In this document: one piece after another, positions 36,481-45,198 of the stretch
How positions within the stretch are numbered: position 1 is the first letter of the stretch
Layout: every line of letters starts with the position of its first letter
DNA from: Prolixibacteraceae bacterium
Lineage (GTDB): Bacteria > Bacteroidota > Bacteroidia > Bacteroidales > Prolixibacteraceae
Direction of reading: 5' to 3'
Assembly (NCBI GenBank): GCA_019459485.1
Contig: JAIBEZ010000068.1
Span: 1 to 52,144 of the forward strand
Length of the DNA stretch: 52,144 nucleotides
Position numbers and translations under genes: made by a program
Notes under the pieces: model-generated
What the model was told of the DNA's origin: nothing
Seen by the model: only the letters and a program-made list of their open reading frames with translations
Databases searched by the model: none

Positions 36481-37079
36481 TGGAAGACACTTATAAAACA
36501 ATTGAAAAACCTTCGGAAGGATTGTTCAAGGACAAAGGGAGCAAGTTCATTTCCTTTGCATTTCCTGTAAATTCCGAAGAGGAAATCAAAGAGATTGTAC
36601 AGTCCATAAAGAAGGAGCACCATTCTGCCCGACACCATTGTTATGCGTGGAGATTGGGCGCCGACCAATTGCATTTCAGGGCCAACGACGACGGAGAACC
36701 GTCCTCCACTGCGGGCAAGCCAATTTTAGGACAAATTCAGAGTTTCGACCTGACCAACATCCTGATTGTGGTTGTCAGGTATTTCGGTGGAACACTTCTG
36801 GGCGTTTCCGGATTGATCAATGCTTACAGAAGTGCAGCGTTGGATGCAATCAATCAGGCTGAAATTGTGGAGAAACTGGTGGAGAAATGGCTGTTGGTCG
36901 AATTTGATTACGGAGCGATGAACGAAGTAATGAAAATTTTCAAGGATGAAAAGCTTCCACAGATTGATCCCCTGTTCGATCTGAAATGCAAAATTAAAAC
37001 ACATATCAGAATCAGTGAGTTAAACCGGATTGAAGAGGCGCTGATAAATATTGAGGGAGTTAAGGTTGCTTACATTTAA
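36480..37079 (+). CDS. yigZ: YigZ/IMPACT-family protein
   Basis: 199 aa. The UPF0029 N-terminal domain carries the family signature (HHCYAWRLG, then RANDDGEPSSTAGKPIL) and VVVRYFGGTLLGVSGLINAYRSAA; the C-terminal about 70 residues form the DUF1949 ferredoxin-like domain. Role uncertain; eukaryotic IMPACT modulates the translation-control kinase GCN2, while bacterial roles are open. Coupled to the EamA gene. Confidence 0.93.
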   Translation: MEDTYKTIEKPSEGLFKDKGSKFISFAFPVNSEEEIKEIVQSIKKEHHSARHHCYAWRLGADQLHFRANDDGEPSSTAGKPILGQIQSFDLTNILIVVVRYFGGTLLGVSGLINAYRSAALDAINQAEIVEKLVEKWLLVEFDYGAMNEVMKIFKDEKLPQIDPLFDLKCKIKTHIRISELNRIEEALINIEGVKVAYI

Positions 37080-37150
37080 AAGGAAGGTGGTTGTTAATAA
37101 CCTTTTCATAACAATTGAATGCCACATGCGAATAACTTATAAAAACAAGT

Positions 37151-37158
37151 TAATTTTG
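37151..37158 (+). promoter_or_regulatory. -7 element TAATTTTG of pyrBI leader
   Basis: Perfect TAnnTTTG about 8 bp before the ATG of the leader ORF at 37166 and 222 bp before pyrB. The 5' leader of pyrB would therefore be over 200 nt. Confidence 0.6.
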
Positions 37159-37165
37159 GATTTTA

Positions 37166-37411
37166 ATGAAACACCTGATAAAACAATATTATCACTTCTT
37201 CGGTGAAATTATTCGCCCCGAAAAAGTATTTCCAGTTTCCCTGAATTGTTTTCATCAGTCAAACGATTTGACACATTTCTTATTATTCCCGGAATTTCCC
37301 ATTCCACTAAAAACCAACAGAGAAGCTATTTCTGTTGGTTTTTTTTTGCTTCATACACACTTAAAAATCAACACGCAAAATGAAGAAGAACGATTTAATT
37401 TCAATTACTGA
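37166..37411 (+). CDS. Candidate pyrBI leader peptide (pyrL-like)
   Basis: 81 codons, starting 8 bp after a -7 box, running through a terminator hairpin (37309-37347) and ending 31 bp inside pyrB. The protein has no recognisable domain and is Phe-rich where the DNA is T-rich ([11 protein letters not shown] is read across the T run). In E. coli, pyrL has the same arrangement: a short ORF that ends near pyrB and through whose translation ribosomes disrupt the attenuator at low UTP. A pause-type hairpin (GTCAAA CGA TTTGAC, 37258-37272) followed by a T-rich run lies upstream of the terminator. Whether the ORF is translated is unknown; it may be chance. Confidence 0.4.
   Translation: MKHLIKQYYHFFGEIIRPEKVFPVSLNCFHQSNDLTHFLLFPEFPIPLKTNREAISVGFFLLHTHLKINTQNEEERFNFNY
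37309..37347 (+). terminator. Terminator/attenuator before pyrB
   Basis: Perfect 10-bp arms AACCAACAGA (37312-37321) and TCTGTTGGTT (37331-37340) followed by seven more T. It ends 33 bp before ATG 37380. It may simply end the EamA-yigZ transcript; with the promoter at 37151 it could also act as a pyrBI attenuator. Confidence 0.75.
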
Positions 37412-38291
37412 TTATTCAAAAGAAGACTATCTGCACATTTTGGAACTTGCAGCCGATTTTGAAAAAAATCCAAACCAGAGACTACTTGAAGGCAAGGTAG
37501 TCGCTTCTTTGTTTTTTGAACCTTCCACCCGCACCCGGTTGAGTTTCGAGACTGCCATCAACCGTTTGGGTGGCCGTATTATTGGCTTTTCTGATGCAGG
37601 CTCATCAAGTGTTTCGAAAGGAGAAACATTGCACGATACGATCCGAATGGTAAGCAATTACGTCGATCTTATTGTGATGCGCCATCATTTAGAGGGGAGC
37701 GCAAGGTATGCAGCCGAAGTGGCGGATGTTCCGGTCATCAATGCCGGCGACGGAGCCAACCAGCACCCAACCCAAACCCTGCTCGACATGTATTCAATCC
37801 TGAAAACCCAGGGAACGCTCGACAACATCAACATTTTCATGATTGGTGACCTGAAATACGGTCGCACCGTTCATTCGTTACTTATGGCGCTTTCTGAATT
37901 CGAAAAACCAATTTTCAATTTCATTGCTCCTGAAGAACTGGCCATGCCCGAAGAATACAAATTATTCCTGAAAGAAAAGGGTATCCGGTTTTTCGAGCAC
38001 ACCGAGATCAACGAAAACATCAATCATGCTGACATTATTTATATGACACGGGTTCAGAAAGAACGGTTTATGGATCCGATCGAATACGAAAAAGTAAAAA
38101 ATGTGTACATTCTGAGAAACAACATGTTGAATGACACCAAACCCAACATGCGCATCCTTCATCCGCTTCCAAGGATCAACGAAATTCATCCCGATGTTGA
38201 CAAAAACGAAAAAGCATACTATTTTACACAAGCCAAAAACGGCGTTTATACCCGTCAGGCAATCATAGCACATATCCTCAACCTTAAATAA
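37380..38291 (+). CDS. pyrB: Aspartate carbamoyltransferase catalytic subunit
   Basis: 303 aa. Carbamoyl-phosphate loop [15 protein letters not shown], the [19 protein letters not shown] segment, and the HPLPR active-site motif are intact. It makes carbamoyl-aspartate in pyrimidine synthesis. The adjacent pyrI shows it works in the allosteric dodecamer class B type. Start ATG 37380 follows an A-rich stretch; the leader ORF overlaps its first 31 bp. Confidence 0.97.
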   Translation: MKKNDLISITDYSKEDYLHILELAADFEKNPNQRLLEGKVVASLFFEPSTRTRLSFETAINRLGGRIIGFSDAGSSSVSKGETLHDTIRMVSNYVDLIVMRHHLEGSARYAAEVADVPVINAGDGANQHPTQTLLDMYSILKTQGTLDNINIFMIGDLKYGRTVHSLLMALSEFEKPIFNFIAPEELAMPEEYKLFLKEKGIRFFEHTEINENINHADIIYMTRVQKERFMDPIEYEKVKNVYILRNNMLNDTKPNMRILHPLPRINEIHPDVDKNEKAYYFTQAKNGVYTRQAIIAHILNLK

Positions 38292-38299
38292 ATACAGCC

Positions 38300-38770
38300 A
38301 TGAGCGATAGTTTAAAAAAGAAACTAAAACTGAAAGTCAGTGCAATCAACGATGGCACTGTAATCGATCACATTCCTTCTGAAAATCTGTTCAAGGTAAT
38401 ATCCATTCTGGGGCTCGAAAAAGTGAAATCTCAAATTACGTTTGGATTTAACTTCGAAAGCGAAAAAATGGGCAGCAAAGCCATCATAAAAGTATCGGAT
38501 GTATTTTTTGAAGACGACGAAATCAACAAAATTTCGCTGATTGCCCGCAATGCCAAGCTAAACATCATTCGCGACTACGAAGTTGTGGAGAAGCGGGTAG
38601 TTGAAGTTCCGGACAAAGTAATTGGCATCGTGAAATGTTTTAATCCGAAGTGCATTACCAACAACGAAGAAATTACCACCTATTTCAATGTAATTTCAAA
38701 AAACCCGCTCGACCTGAAGTGTAAATACTGTGAGAAAATTACCCACGAACACCAAATGGTGATAAAATAA
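38300..38770 (+). CDS. pyrI: Aspartate carbamoyltransferase regulatory subunit
   Basis: 156 aa. N-terminal allosteric domain (LKVSAINDGTVIDHIPSENLFKVISILGL) binds nucleotide effectors; the C-terminal zinc domain has the four Cys in C-x4-C (CFNPKC) and C-x2-C (CKYC) that contact PyrB. It lies 8 bp after pyrB. Its presence predicts CTP feedback inhibition. Confidence 0.96.
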   Translation: MSDSLKKKLKLKVSAINDGTVIDHIPSENLFKVISILGLEKVKSQITFGFNFESEKMGSKAIIKVSDVFFEDDEINKISLIARNAKLNIIRDYEVVEKRVVEVPDKVIGIVKCFNPKCITNNEEITTYFNVISKNPLDLKCKYCEKITHEHQMVIK

Positions 38771-38777
38771 GAATCGA

Positions 38778-39233
38778 ATGACAACAACAAATTTTACTGA
38801 AGTATTCCAAAAAATAGCAGCATTGGTTAAAATCAATCCTGAAGATCTACTGCTCCGAATCTGCGAACTTCTGAAACAGGAAGTTTACCATTACGACTGG
38901 GTGGGTTTCTACATTCTTGATCAGGAAAGAAACGAACTTGTTTTAGGACCTTTTGTAGGAAAACCAACCCAGCACACCCGCATCGCGGTTGGAAAAGGCA
39001 TTTGCGGACAGGTAGCCGAAAGCGGCCAGACGATGGTTGTTCAGGACGTCACACAGGTTGAAAATTACATTTCATGCGGCCTCGATGTGCAATCCGAAAT
39101 TGTTGTTCCTGTTATGAAAGACGGAAAGTTTGTGGCCGAGCTCGATATCGACAGCCACTCTCCCGCTCCTTTTACTCCGGCCGACAGCGAGTTTTTGGCC
39201 AAAGTGTGCGATCTGCTGAAAGATCATTTTTAG
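38778..39233 (+). CDS. GAF-domain protein, free methionine-R-sulfoxide reductase-like
   Basis: 151 aa, a single GAF domain. WVGFYILD, LVLGPFVGKPTQHTRIAVGKGICGQVA and ISCGLDVQSEIVVPV match the fRMsr family. Two of the three redox Cys are present (in GKGICG and YISCG), but the first (family consensus x-C-x-R-I after the GPF loop) is His here (QHTRI). The catalytic Cys is one of the two kept, so some activity is possible with altered recycling. It follows pyrI by 7 bp. Confidence 0.82.
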   Translation: MTTTNFTEVFQKIAALVKINPEDLLLRICELLKQEVYHYDWVGFYILDQERNELVLGPFVGKPTQHTRIAVGKGICGQVAESGQTMVVQDVTQVENYISCGLDVQSEIVVPVMKDGKFVAELDIDSHSPAPFTPADSEFLAKVCDLLKDHF

Positions 39234-39302
39234 AGATCAAAATTAACTTACTAAAATATTTAATCTGAATTAGGGAAAAGTCCTCTTTTGGTTTGTTAAA
39301 AT

Positions 39303-39354
39303 AGTGTAATTTGCGGAAATCAGTAATTCCGTGAATTACACTGTTTGTTTTTTG
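39303..39354 (+). terminator. Terminator after fRMsr-like gene
   Basis: Perfect 9-bp arms AGTGTAATT (39303-39311) and AATTACACT (39334-39342), then GTTTGTTTTTT. The in-frame TTG at 39345 sits in this T run. Confidence 0.75.
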
Positions 39355-39398
39355 GTACCTGCACAATGCAAATCAGGTCAAACATCAAGACTGTTAGA

Positions 39399-40043
39399 AT
39401 GAACGAAATATTCGAAATACTTTTCCATACCAACCAGGCTCTTTATGCAATTGTTTCTGAAAATGTGACTGAAGCATACCTTGTATTGTTCCTGATAATT
39501 TTTCTTGAAACAGGACTGATCGTTTTTCCATTCCTGCCGGGTGATGGATTGCTCTTCTCGGCCGGAGTTATTGCGGCTTCGTCGCAGCTTAATATCGTCA
39601 TTCTGGTTCCGATTTTAATCATTGCCGCCATTGTGGGAAATTACTTTAATTATGGCATTGGCAAACTGATTGGTAACAAGATTGAACACAGCCCCAACCG
39701 GTTTGTGCAGAAATACCTGGTGAAATCGATTATTGAAACCCGCAAATTCTACCACAAACACGGAAAAAAATCCATCATCATTGGCCGCTTTTTTCCTGTA
39801 ATCAGAACCTATATCCCGTTTTTGGCAGGTACGGTAAAATTTGACTACCCGATGTTTGGAAAATATACCGTCATTGGTTCCGTTATTTGGGTTCCGTTCT
39901 TTACTCTGTCTGGTTTTTTCCTTGGAGAAATCCCATGGATCAGAAATAATTTCGAACTTATTTTTCTGGGCTTGATAGTCGTTACACTTATCCCCTTCTT
40001 CTACACGGCCATAAAGATGTTTCTGATAAAAAAGAAAGTCTGA
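39399..40043 (+). CDS. DedA-family membrane protein
   Basis: 214 aa from ATG 39399, chosen because DedA proteins begin a few residues before the first helix pair; ATG 39366 is an alternative. Motifs: FLIIFLETGLIVFPFLPGDGLLFSAG, GKKSIIIGRFFPVIRTYIPFLAGTVKFDY with the conserved Arg pair region. The family includes polyprenyl-phosphate and phospholipid scramblase-like transporters of the inner membrane. Confidence 0.88.
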   Translation: MNEIFEILFHTNQALYAIVSENVTEAYLVLFLIIFLETGLIVFPFLPGDGLLFSAGVIAASSQLNIVILVPILIIAAIVGNYFNYGIGKLIGNKIEHSPNRFVQKYLVKSIIETRKFYHKHGKKSIIIGRFFPVIRTYIPFLAGTVKFDYPMFGKYTVIGSVIWVPFFTLSGFFLGEIPWIRNNFELIFLGLIVVTLIPFFYTAIKMFLIKKKV

Positions 40044-40085
40044 CAAAAGGGGCAATTGCAACAACAATGCCTATTTATTCGTCAA

Positions 40086-40120
40086 AAAAACTATTTTTGG
40101 AACTCCTTAAAATAGTTTTT
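40086..40120 (+). promoter_or_regulatory. Promoter overlapped by 12-bp palindrome, before permease
   Basis: -7 box TATTTTTG (40092-40099) lies in the left arm of a perfect inverted repeat AAAAACTATTTT (40086-40097) / AAAATAGTTTTT (40109-40120) that ends directly at ATG 40121. It may be an operator, or a weak AT-rich terminator of dedA. Confidence 0.55.
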
Positions 40121-41635
40121 ATGACGAAATTATTTGCCACAAAACCAATCTCTCAATTACTCACTGAGTCGAAATCGGAACAAGGACTAAGGCGGACCTT
40201 GAGCGCAACCAACCTAACCACGCTTGGCGTTGGGGCAGTTATTGGCGCCGGAATATTTGTTCTTACTGGTCAGGCTGCAGCTCAATATGCCGGCCCGGCA
40301 ATTGTCATTTCGTTCCTTATTTCAGGCTTTGCCTGTCTGCTGGCTGGTTTGTGTTATGCCGAATTCGCCTCGATGATCCCAATTTCTGGAAGTGCATATA
40401 CCTACGCCTACGCAACCATGGGCGAATTTATTGCATGGATAATTGGCTGGGACTTAATTCTGGAATACCTGTTTGCAGCCTCCACCGTCGCTGTCGGATG
40501 GTCGGGTTATGTGGTAAGCTTTCTGAGAGATTTCGGTATCATGATCCCTGCCCAGTTCACGGCAGCCTACGGATCTGTTTTGGTTGACATTCCGCAGATT
40601 GGCTGGAAAATTCTGACTCCTGAACTTACAAAAAATCTTGCGGATTCAGGAATTCTCACCGAAAACCTTCCCCACCTATCGGCCATTTTAAATTTACCCG
40701 CCATGTTCATTGTAGCCGCAGTTACAATATTGCTGCTTGTCGGGATCCGCGAATCGGCAAAATTCAATAACCTGATGGTTGTTATAAAAGTATTTGTCAT
40801 TCTTCTGTTCATTGGGATCGGGGCTTTTTTTATTAACAAAGCCAACTGGCAACCTTTCATTCCTGAAAATACAGGCGAATGGGGACATTATGGCTGGAGC
40901 GGTATTTTTCGCGGTGCAGCAGTGATTTTCTTTGCCTACATTGGTTTCGACGCAGTTTCGACAGCCGCACAGGAAGCTAAAAATCCACAAAGAGACATGC
41001 CCATCGGAATATTGGGATCACTCGGGATTTCAACAATTTTATACATACTGGTAGCCATAGTATTAACCGGAATTGTGAGTTACACGTTATTAAATGTTTC
41101 CGATCCGATAGCCGTTGGCGTTGATGCAATGGGGTCAGGTCTTTTCTGGTTAAGACCCATTATAAAAATAGCCGCAATTGCAGGATTGAGTTCCGTTATT
41201 CTCGTTTTACTGATGGGACAGCCGCGTATTTTCTATTCAATGTCGAAAGACGGATTGTTACCGCCTGTTTTTTCGAAAATCCATCCGCGATTTAAGACTC
41301 CTTATGCCAGCACACTGATTACCGGTTCCATTGCATTGATTCTGGCAGGCATACTTCCGATTAATATTCTCGGCGAATTGGTTTCAATCGGCACCCTTCT
41401 GGCGTTTGCAATCGTATGCGTAGGTATTATTATTCTGAGAGTAAAAAGACCTGACATTAAAAGATCATTCAAAACTCCGTTTTCGCCTTATGTACCACTT
41501 TTGGGTGCTGGTATATGCGTTGCGCAAATGCTTTCACTGCCATGGGAAACATGGGCCCGGTTAGTTGTTTGGATGGCATTGGGGATAGTCATTTATTTCA
41601 CTTATGGTATAAAAAGAAGTAAACTCCGCCAATAA
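40121..41635 (+). CDS. APC-superfamily amino-acid permease (CAT-like)
   Basis: 504 aa from ATG 40121; in-frame codons from 40067 lie upstream of the -7 box. Twelve or more membrane segments; first helix LGVGAVIGAGIFVLTGQAAAQYAGPAIVISF with the APC GAGIF unwound motif, then CYAEFASMIPISGSAYTYAYATMGEFIAWIIGWDLILEY. This is the pattern of the cationic amino-acid transporter group (YfnA-like). Substrate not determinable. Confidence 0.88.
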   Translation: MTKLFATKPISQLLTESKSEQGLRRTLSATNLTTLGVGAVIGAGIFVLTGQAAAQYAGPAIVISFLISGFACLLAGLCYAEFASMIPISGSAYTYAYATMGEFIAWIIGWDLILEYLFAASTVAVGWSGYVVSFLRDFGIMIPAQFTAAYGSVLVDIPQIGWKILTPELTKNLADSGILTENLPHLSAILNLPAMFIVAAVTILLLVGIRESAKFNNLMVVIKVFVILLFIGIGAFFINKANWQPFIPENTGEWGHYGWSGIFRGAAVIFFAYIGFDAVSTAAQEAKNPQRDMPIGILGSLGISTILYILVAIVLTGIVSYTLLNVSDPIAVGVDAMGSGLFWLRPIIKIAAIAGLSSVILVLLMGQPRIFYSMSKDGLLPPVFSKIHPRFKTPYASTLITGSIALILAGILPINILGELVSIGTLLAFAIVCVGIIILRVKRPDIKRSFKTPFSPYVPLLGAGICVAQMLSLPWETWARLVVWMALGIVIYFTYGIKRSKLRQ

Positions 41636-41658
41636 ATTCGTTTGTATAAGTACACAAA

Positions 41659-41768
41659 AAAAGGAGTGAATTCCTTCACCCCTTTTCTTACAAAACCAAA
41701 CTTATTTTTCTATGAAAAAAAATGTAACCCTTACTCCTATTGCATGGATCAAAGATAGTACTGAATAA
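41659..41768 (+). repeat. Hairpin + MKKN-type micro-ORF module, copy 1
   Basis: Hairpin with arms AAAAGGAGTGAA (41659-41670) / TTCACCCCTTTT (41675-41686, one mismatch), then TTCTTAC, AACCAAAC, TATTTTTCTATGAAAAAAAA. ATG 41712 opens an 18-codon frame (MKKNVTLTPIAWIKDSTE, stop 41766-41768). The hairpin can terminate the permease. A second copy of the same layout is at 41826-41889. Confidence 0.55.
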
Positions 41769-41825
41769 AGTTAATGCATCTGAACCAACGTTAAAGAAGC
41801 TTAATTCTGAAATATTGGCACAAAA

Positions 41826-41889
41826 AAAAGGATGGCCCCAACCATCCTTTTCTTACCTAACCAAACCTATTTCTATGAAAAAAAACTAA
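41826..41889 (+). repeat. Hairpin + MKKN-type micro-ORF module, copy 2
   Basis: Hairpin arms AAAAGGATGG (41826-41835) / CCATCCTTTT (41842-41851), then TCTTACCTAACCAAACC, TATTTCTATGAAAAAAAAC and a stop, i.e. a 4-codon frame MKKN. Flanks match copy 1 while the stems differ but stay paired. The rest of 41890-42201 is AT-rich and holds the ppdK promoter. Confidence 0.55.
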
Positions 41890-42004
41890 TGCTCTATTGC
41901 TTATCTCTAATTACGGTACAAATATAGTATGACAATCAGTTAACTTCTTCAAACGATCGTTAAGTATTGTTAAGATTTTCTCAAATTAAAGTTTGTTAAG
42001 TTTT

Positions 42005-42033
42005 TTTGCTTCATCAATGAATGTATATATTTG
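42005..42033 (+). promoter_or_regulatory. Promoter of ppdK (TTTG-N17-TATATTTG)
   Basis: TTTG 42005-42008 and perfect -7 TATATTTG 42026-42033; the leader would be about 160 nt. Confidence 0.6.
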
Positions 42034-42201
42034 TATTCGTCTGCGATGCAAAACAATTTGAAAACTTATTCGTTTGCGTAGGGGGTTCAACGAAACCAAA
42101 AAAGAGGTAAATAACTAAAAAATTACAACAAACAGAGCTGTCAATTTTCACTTAATAACAACTGAAAAATTTAATATCTATAATCTATAAATTTCAAATC
42201 T

Positions 42202-44925
42202 ATGACAAAGTACGTTTACACGTTTGGAAATGGTGCAGCTGAAGGTAAAGCTGACATGAAAAACCTGCTTGGAGGCAAAGGTGCAAACCTTGCTGAAATG
42301 AACCTTATCGGCGTTCCGGTTCCGCCAGGATTCACCATCACTACTGAAGTATGTGCCATTTACAATAAACTGGGTCGTGAAAAAGTGATTGAACTTCTTA
42401 AAGCCGACGTAGAGGCTGCCATCGCTCAGGTGGAAAGTCAAACAGGAGGAAAATTCGGAGACGCTTCAAATCCGCTTTTGGTTTCGGTACGTTCAGGTGC
42501 ACGCGCTTCAATGCCAGGTATGATGGATACCATTCTGAACCTCGGACTGAACGACACCGTTGTGGAAGGAATGGCGAAAAAAACCGGAAACCCACGTTTC
42601 GTCTGGGATAGCTACCGCCGTTTTATCCAGATGTACGGAGATGTTGTTCTCGACTTAAAACCAACATCAAAAACCGACATCGACCCGTTCGAAGAAATTC
42701 TGGAAGAAGTAAAACACGAAAAAGGTGTGATCAACGACAACGAGCTTTCCGTTGATGCACTGAAAGAATTGGTAACAAAATTCAAGGCTGCGGTTAAAAT
42801 CAAAACCGGTCACGATTTTCCTGAAGATTCTTACGAGCAGCTTTGGGGCGCCGTGAGCGCTGTATTCAACAGCTGGATGAACGACCGCGCCATTTATTAC
42901 CGTCAGTTAAACCAGATTCCTGAAGAATGGGGAACAGCCGTTAACGTGCAGGCAATGGTATTCGGAAATATGGGACTTTCATCAGGAACCGGTGTTTGTT
43001 TTAGCCGTGATGCCGGAACCGGAGAAAATATATTCAATGGTGAATACCTGATCAATGCACAGGGCGAAGATGTTGTTGCCGGTATTCGTACTCCACAGCA
43101 AATTACGCTTGAAGGTTCAAAACGCTGGGCTGTATTGGCCGGTGTGACTGAAGAAGACCGTGCGGCCAATTATCCTTCCCTGGAAGAAGCGATGCCACAG
43201 ATGTACCATGAATTGTTCACCATCCAGAAAAAACTTGATACTTACTTCAAGGACATGCAGGACATGGAGTTCACCATTCAGGAAGGTAAAATGTGGATGC
43301 TGCAAACCCGAAACGGAAAACGTACCGGCGCTGCAATGGTTCAAATTGCCATCGACATGCTGAAAGAAGGTTTACTCGATGAAAAAACTGCTTTGCTCCG
43401 CGTTGAACCCAATAAATTAGACGAGCTTCTACACCCTGTTTTCGATAAAAAAGCGATTAAAGCGGCCAAAGTTCTGGCAAAAGGTTTACCTGCCTCTCCG
43501 GGAGCAGCAACCGGCCAGATCGTTTTCTTTGCCGACGAGGCCGAAGAATGGGTTGCACAGGGCAAAAACGTTGTGTTGGTTCGTATCGAAACTTCTCCTG
43601 AAGACCTTCGTGGTATGAACGTTGCCAAAGGTATTCTGACTGCCCGTGGCGGTATGACTTCCCACGCTGCCGTTGTGGCTCGTGGAATGGGCAAATGCTG
43701 CGTTTCGGGTGCAGGTGCTCTTCAGATTGATTACAAGCTGCGTACCATGACCGTTGGCGGAAAAATTTTCAGTGAAGGCGATTTCATCTCTTTGAACGGT
43801 ACTTCCGGCGAAGTTTACGAAGGTAAAATTGCTACCATCGATCCTGAATTGAGCGGTTACTTTGGCGAACTGATGGAAATCGCTGATAAATACAAACGGA
43901 TGTCGATTCGTACCAATGCAGATACGCCAAAAGATGCACAGATTGCCCGCAATTTCGGAGCTCAGGGAATTGGCCTGACCCGTACCGAACACATGTTCTT
44001 CGAAGGCGACCGCATCAAAGCAATGCGCGAAATGATTTTGGCCGACGATGTTGCCGGACGCGAAAAAGCGCTGGAAAAACTGTTGCCAATGCAGCGCAGC
44101 GACTTCGAAGGAATTTTTGAAGCGATGGCCGGTTACGGTGTTACCATTCGTTTGCTCGATCCGCCTTTGCACGAATTTGTTCCTCACGAAGAAGCCAACC
44201 AGCTTGTCATGGCCAAAGAAATGGGCATTTCTGTTGAACAGGTAAAACACAAAGTAGAATCGCTGCACGAGTTTAACCCAATGTTGGGACACCGTGGCTG
44301 CCGTTTGGGTATTACTTATCCTGAAATTACAGCCATGCAGGCCCGCGCTATCATCGAAGCTGCCATGAACCTGAAAGCAAAAGGTGTTGACGCCCGTCCT
44401 GAAATAATGGTTCCATTGGTTGGTACAGTTGCTGAGTTGAAAAACCAGACTGAAATCATCCGCGCCACTGCCGAAAAGGTGTTTGCTGAAATGGGCGACC
44501 GCATCGACTACCAGGTGGGTACAATGATCGAAATTCCACGTGCTGCCTTGACAGCCGACCATATTGCTGCCGAGGCTGATTTCTTCTCATTCGGAACCAA
44601 TGATTTGACCCAGATGACTTTGGGTTATTCGCGCGACGATGCAGGGAAGTTCTTACCCGATTATCTGAACCGCGGTATCCTGAAACAGGACCCATTCCAG
44701 GTGATTGACCAAAACGGTGTTGGACTTTTAATGGAAATCGGTGTAACCCGTGGAAGAATGACCAAACCGAACCTCAAAATTGGTATTTGCGGCGAGCATG
44801 GCGGCGAACCAAGTTCGGTTGAATTCTGCGATGGATTGGGAATGAACTACGTAAGCTGTTCGCCTTACCGCGTGCCGATTGCACGTTTGGCAGCTGCACA
44901 GGCAAATATCAGACACAGCAAGTAA
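42202..44925 (+). CDS. ppdK: Pyruvate, phosphate dikinase
   Basis: 907 aa. N-terminal ATP-grasp domain ([44 protein letters not shown]), the swivelling phospho-His domain with H488 in [21 protein letters not shown], and the C-terminal TIM barrel ([26 protein letters not shown]) with the catalytic Cys863 in [12 protein letters not shown]. It interconverts pyruvate, ATP and phosphate with PEP, AMP and PPi in the cytoplasm. Codon use is very regular (many Asp GAC, Arg CGT), fitting high expression, and explains a long antisense open frame. Confidence 0.98.
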   Translation: MTKYVYTFGNGAAEGKADMKNLLGGKGANLAEMNLIGVPVPPGFTITTEVCAIYNKLGREKVIELLKADVEAAIAQVESQTGGKFGDASNPLLVSVRSGARASMPGMMDTILNLGLNDTVVEGMAKKTGNPRFVWDSYRRFIQMYGDVVLDLKPTSKTDIDPFEEILEEVKHEKGVINDNELSVDALKELVTKFKAAVKIKTGHDFPEDSYEQLWGAVSAVFNSWMNDRAIYYRQLNQIPEEWGTAVNVQAMVFGNMGLSSGTGVCFSRDAGTGENIFNGEYLINAQGEDVVAGIRTPQQITLEGSKRWAVLAGVTEEDRAANYPSLEEAMPQMYHELFTIQKKLDTYFKDMQDMEFTIQEGKMWMLQTRNGKRTGAAMVQIAIDMLKEGLLDEKTALLRVEPNKLDELLHPVFDKKAIKAAKVLAKGLPASPGAATGQIVFFADEAEEWVAQGKNVVLVRIETSPEDLRGMNVAKGILTARGGMTSHAAVVARGMGKCCVSGAGALQIDYKLRTMTVGGKIFSEGDFISLNGTSGEVYEGKIATIDPELSGYFGELMEIADKYKRMSIRTNADTPKDAQIARNFGAQGIGLTRTEHMFFEGDRIKAMREMILADDVAGREKALEKLLPMQRSDFEGIFEAMAGYGVTIRLLDPPLHEFVPHEEANQLVMAKEMGISVEQVKHKVESLHEFNPMLGHRGCRLGITYPEITAMQARAIIEAAMNLKAKGVDARPEIMVPLVGTVAELKNQTEIIRATAEKVFAEMGDRIDYQVGTMIEIPRAALTADHIAAEADFFSFGTNDLTQMTLGYSRDDAGKFLPDYLNRGILKQDPFQVIDQNGVGLLMEIGVTRGRMTKPNLKIGICGEHGGEPSSVEFCDGLGMNYVSCSPYRVPIARLAAAQANIRHSK

Positions 44926-44929
44926 AAAG

Positions 44930-45045
44930 TCCGGAGACCGGAGATCGAAGACCGGAGACCGGAGTCCGGAGACCGGAGACCGGAGACCGGAAGACTCGCT
45001 TCCTGAGTGCGAAGCGTATCGAAGGGAGAAATCCGGAGACCGGAG
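44930..45045. repeat. CCGGAGA 7-bp tandem repeat
   Basis: Seven-base unit CCGGAGA repeated with small changes from 44930 to 44992 and again at 45032-45045, broken by CTGAGTGCGAAGCGTATCGAAGG. A reverse-oriented relative lies at 9228-9283. Confidence 0.7.
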
Positions 45046-45053
45046 TTAAAAAT

Positions 45054-45087
45054 AAAGGGGAATCATCCGAAAGGGTGGTTCCCTTTT
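45054..45087 (+). terminator. Terminator after ppdK (repeated hairpin type)
   Basis: AAAGGGGAATCATCC, loop GAAA, GGGTGGTTCCCTTTT. The same hairpin, GGGAATCATCC..GGGTGGTTC, is at 50278-50314, and a truncated one is near 50448. Confidence 0.7.
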
Positions 45088-45135
45088 GCTTTGGGGTGAA
45101 TATGTGTACAACAAATATTTTTTGAATAAAAATGC

Positions 45136-45172
45136 ATATTTATTGATATTCAATAAATATTTACTATTTTTG
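45136..45172 (+). promoter_or_regulatory. Operator palindrome and promoter of DUF2975/HTH pair
   Basis: Perfect 11-bp inverted repeat ATATTTATTGA (45136-45146) / TCAATAAATAT (45150-45160) with a 3-bp centre. It spans the -33 TTG (45143-45145), and a perfect -7 TATTTTTG (45165-45172) follows 19 bp later. This fits binding by the dimeric XRE regulator encoded downstream (autoregulation, inferred). Confidence 0.7.
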
Positions 45173-45198
45173 AGATTTAATTTAAACATTAAGCAATC

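Noticed and set aside
43486-44562. Long antisense ORF (358 codons) in ppdK
   Set aside because: Shadow of a highly codon-biased gene; His/Phe-rich composition with no domain.
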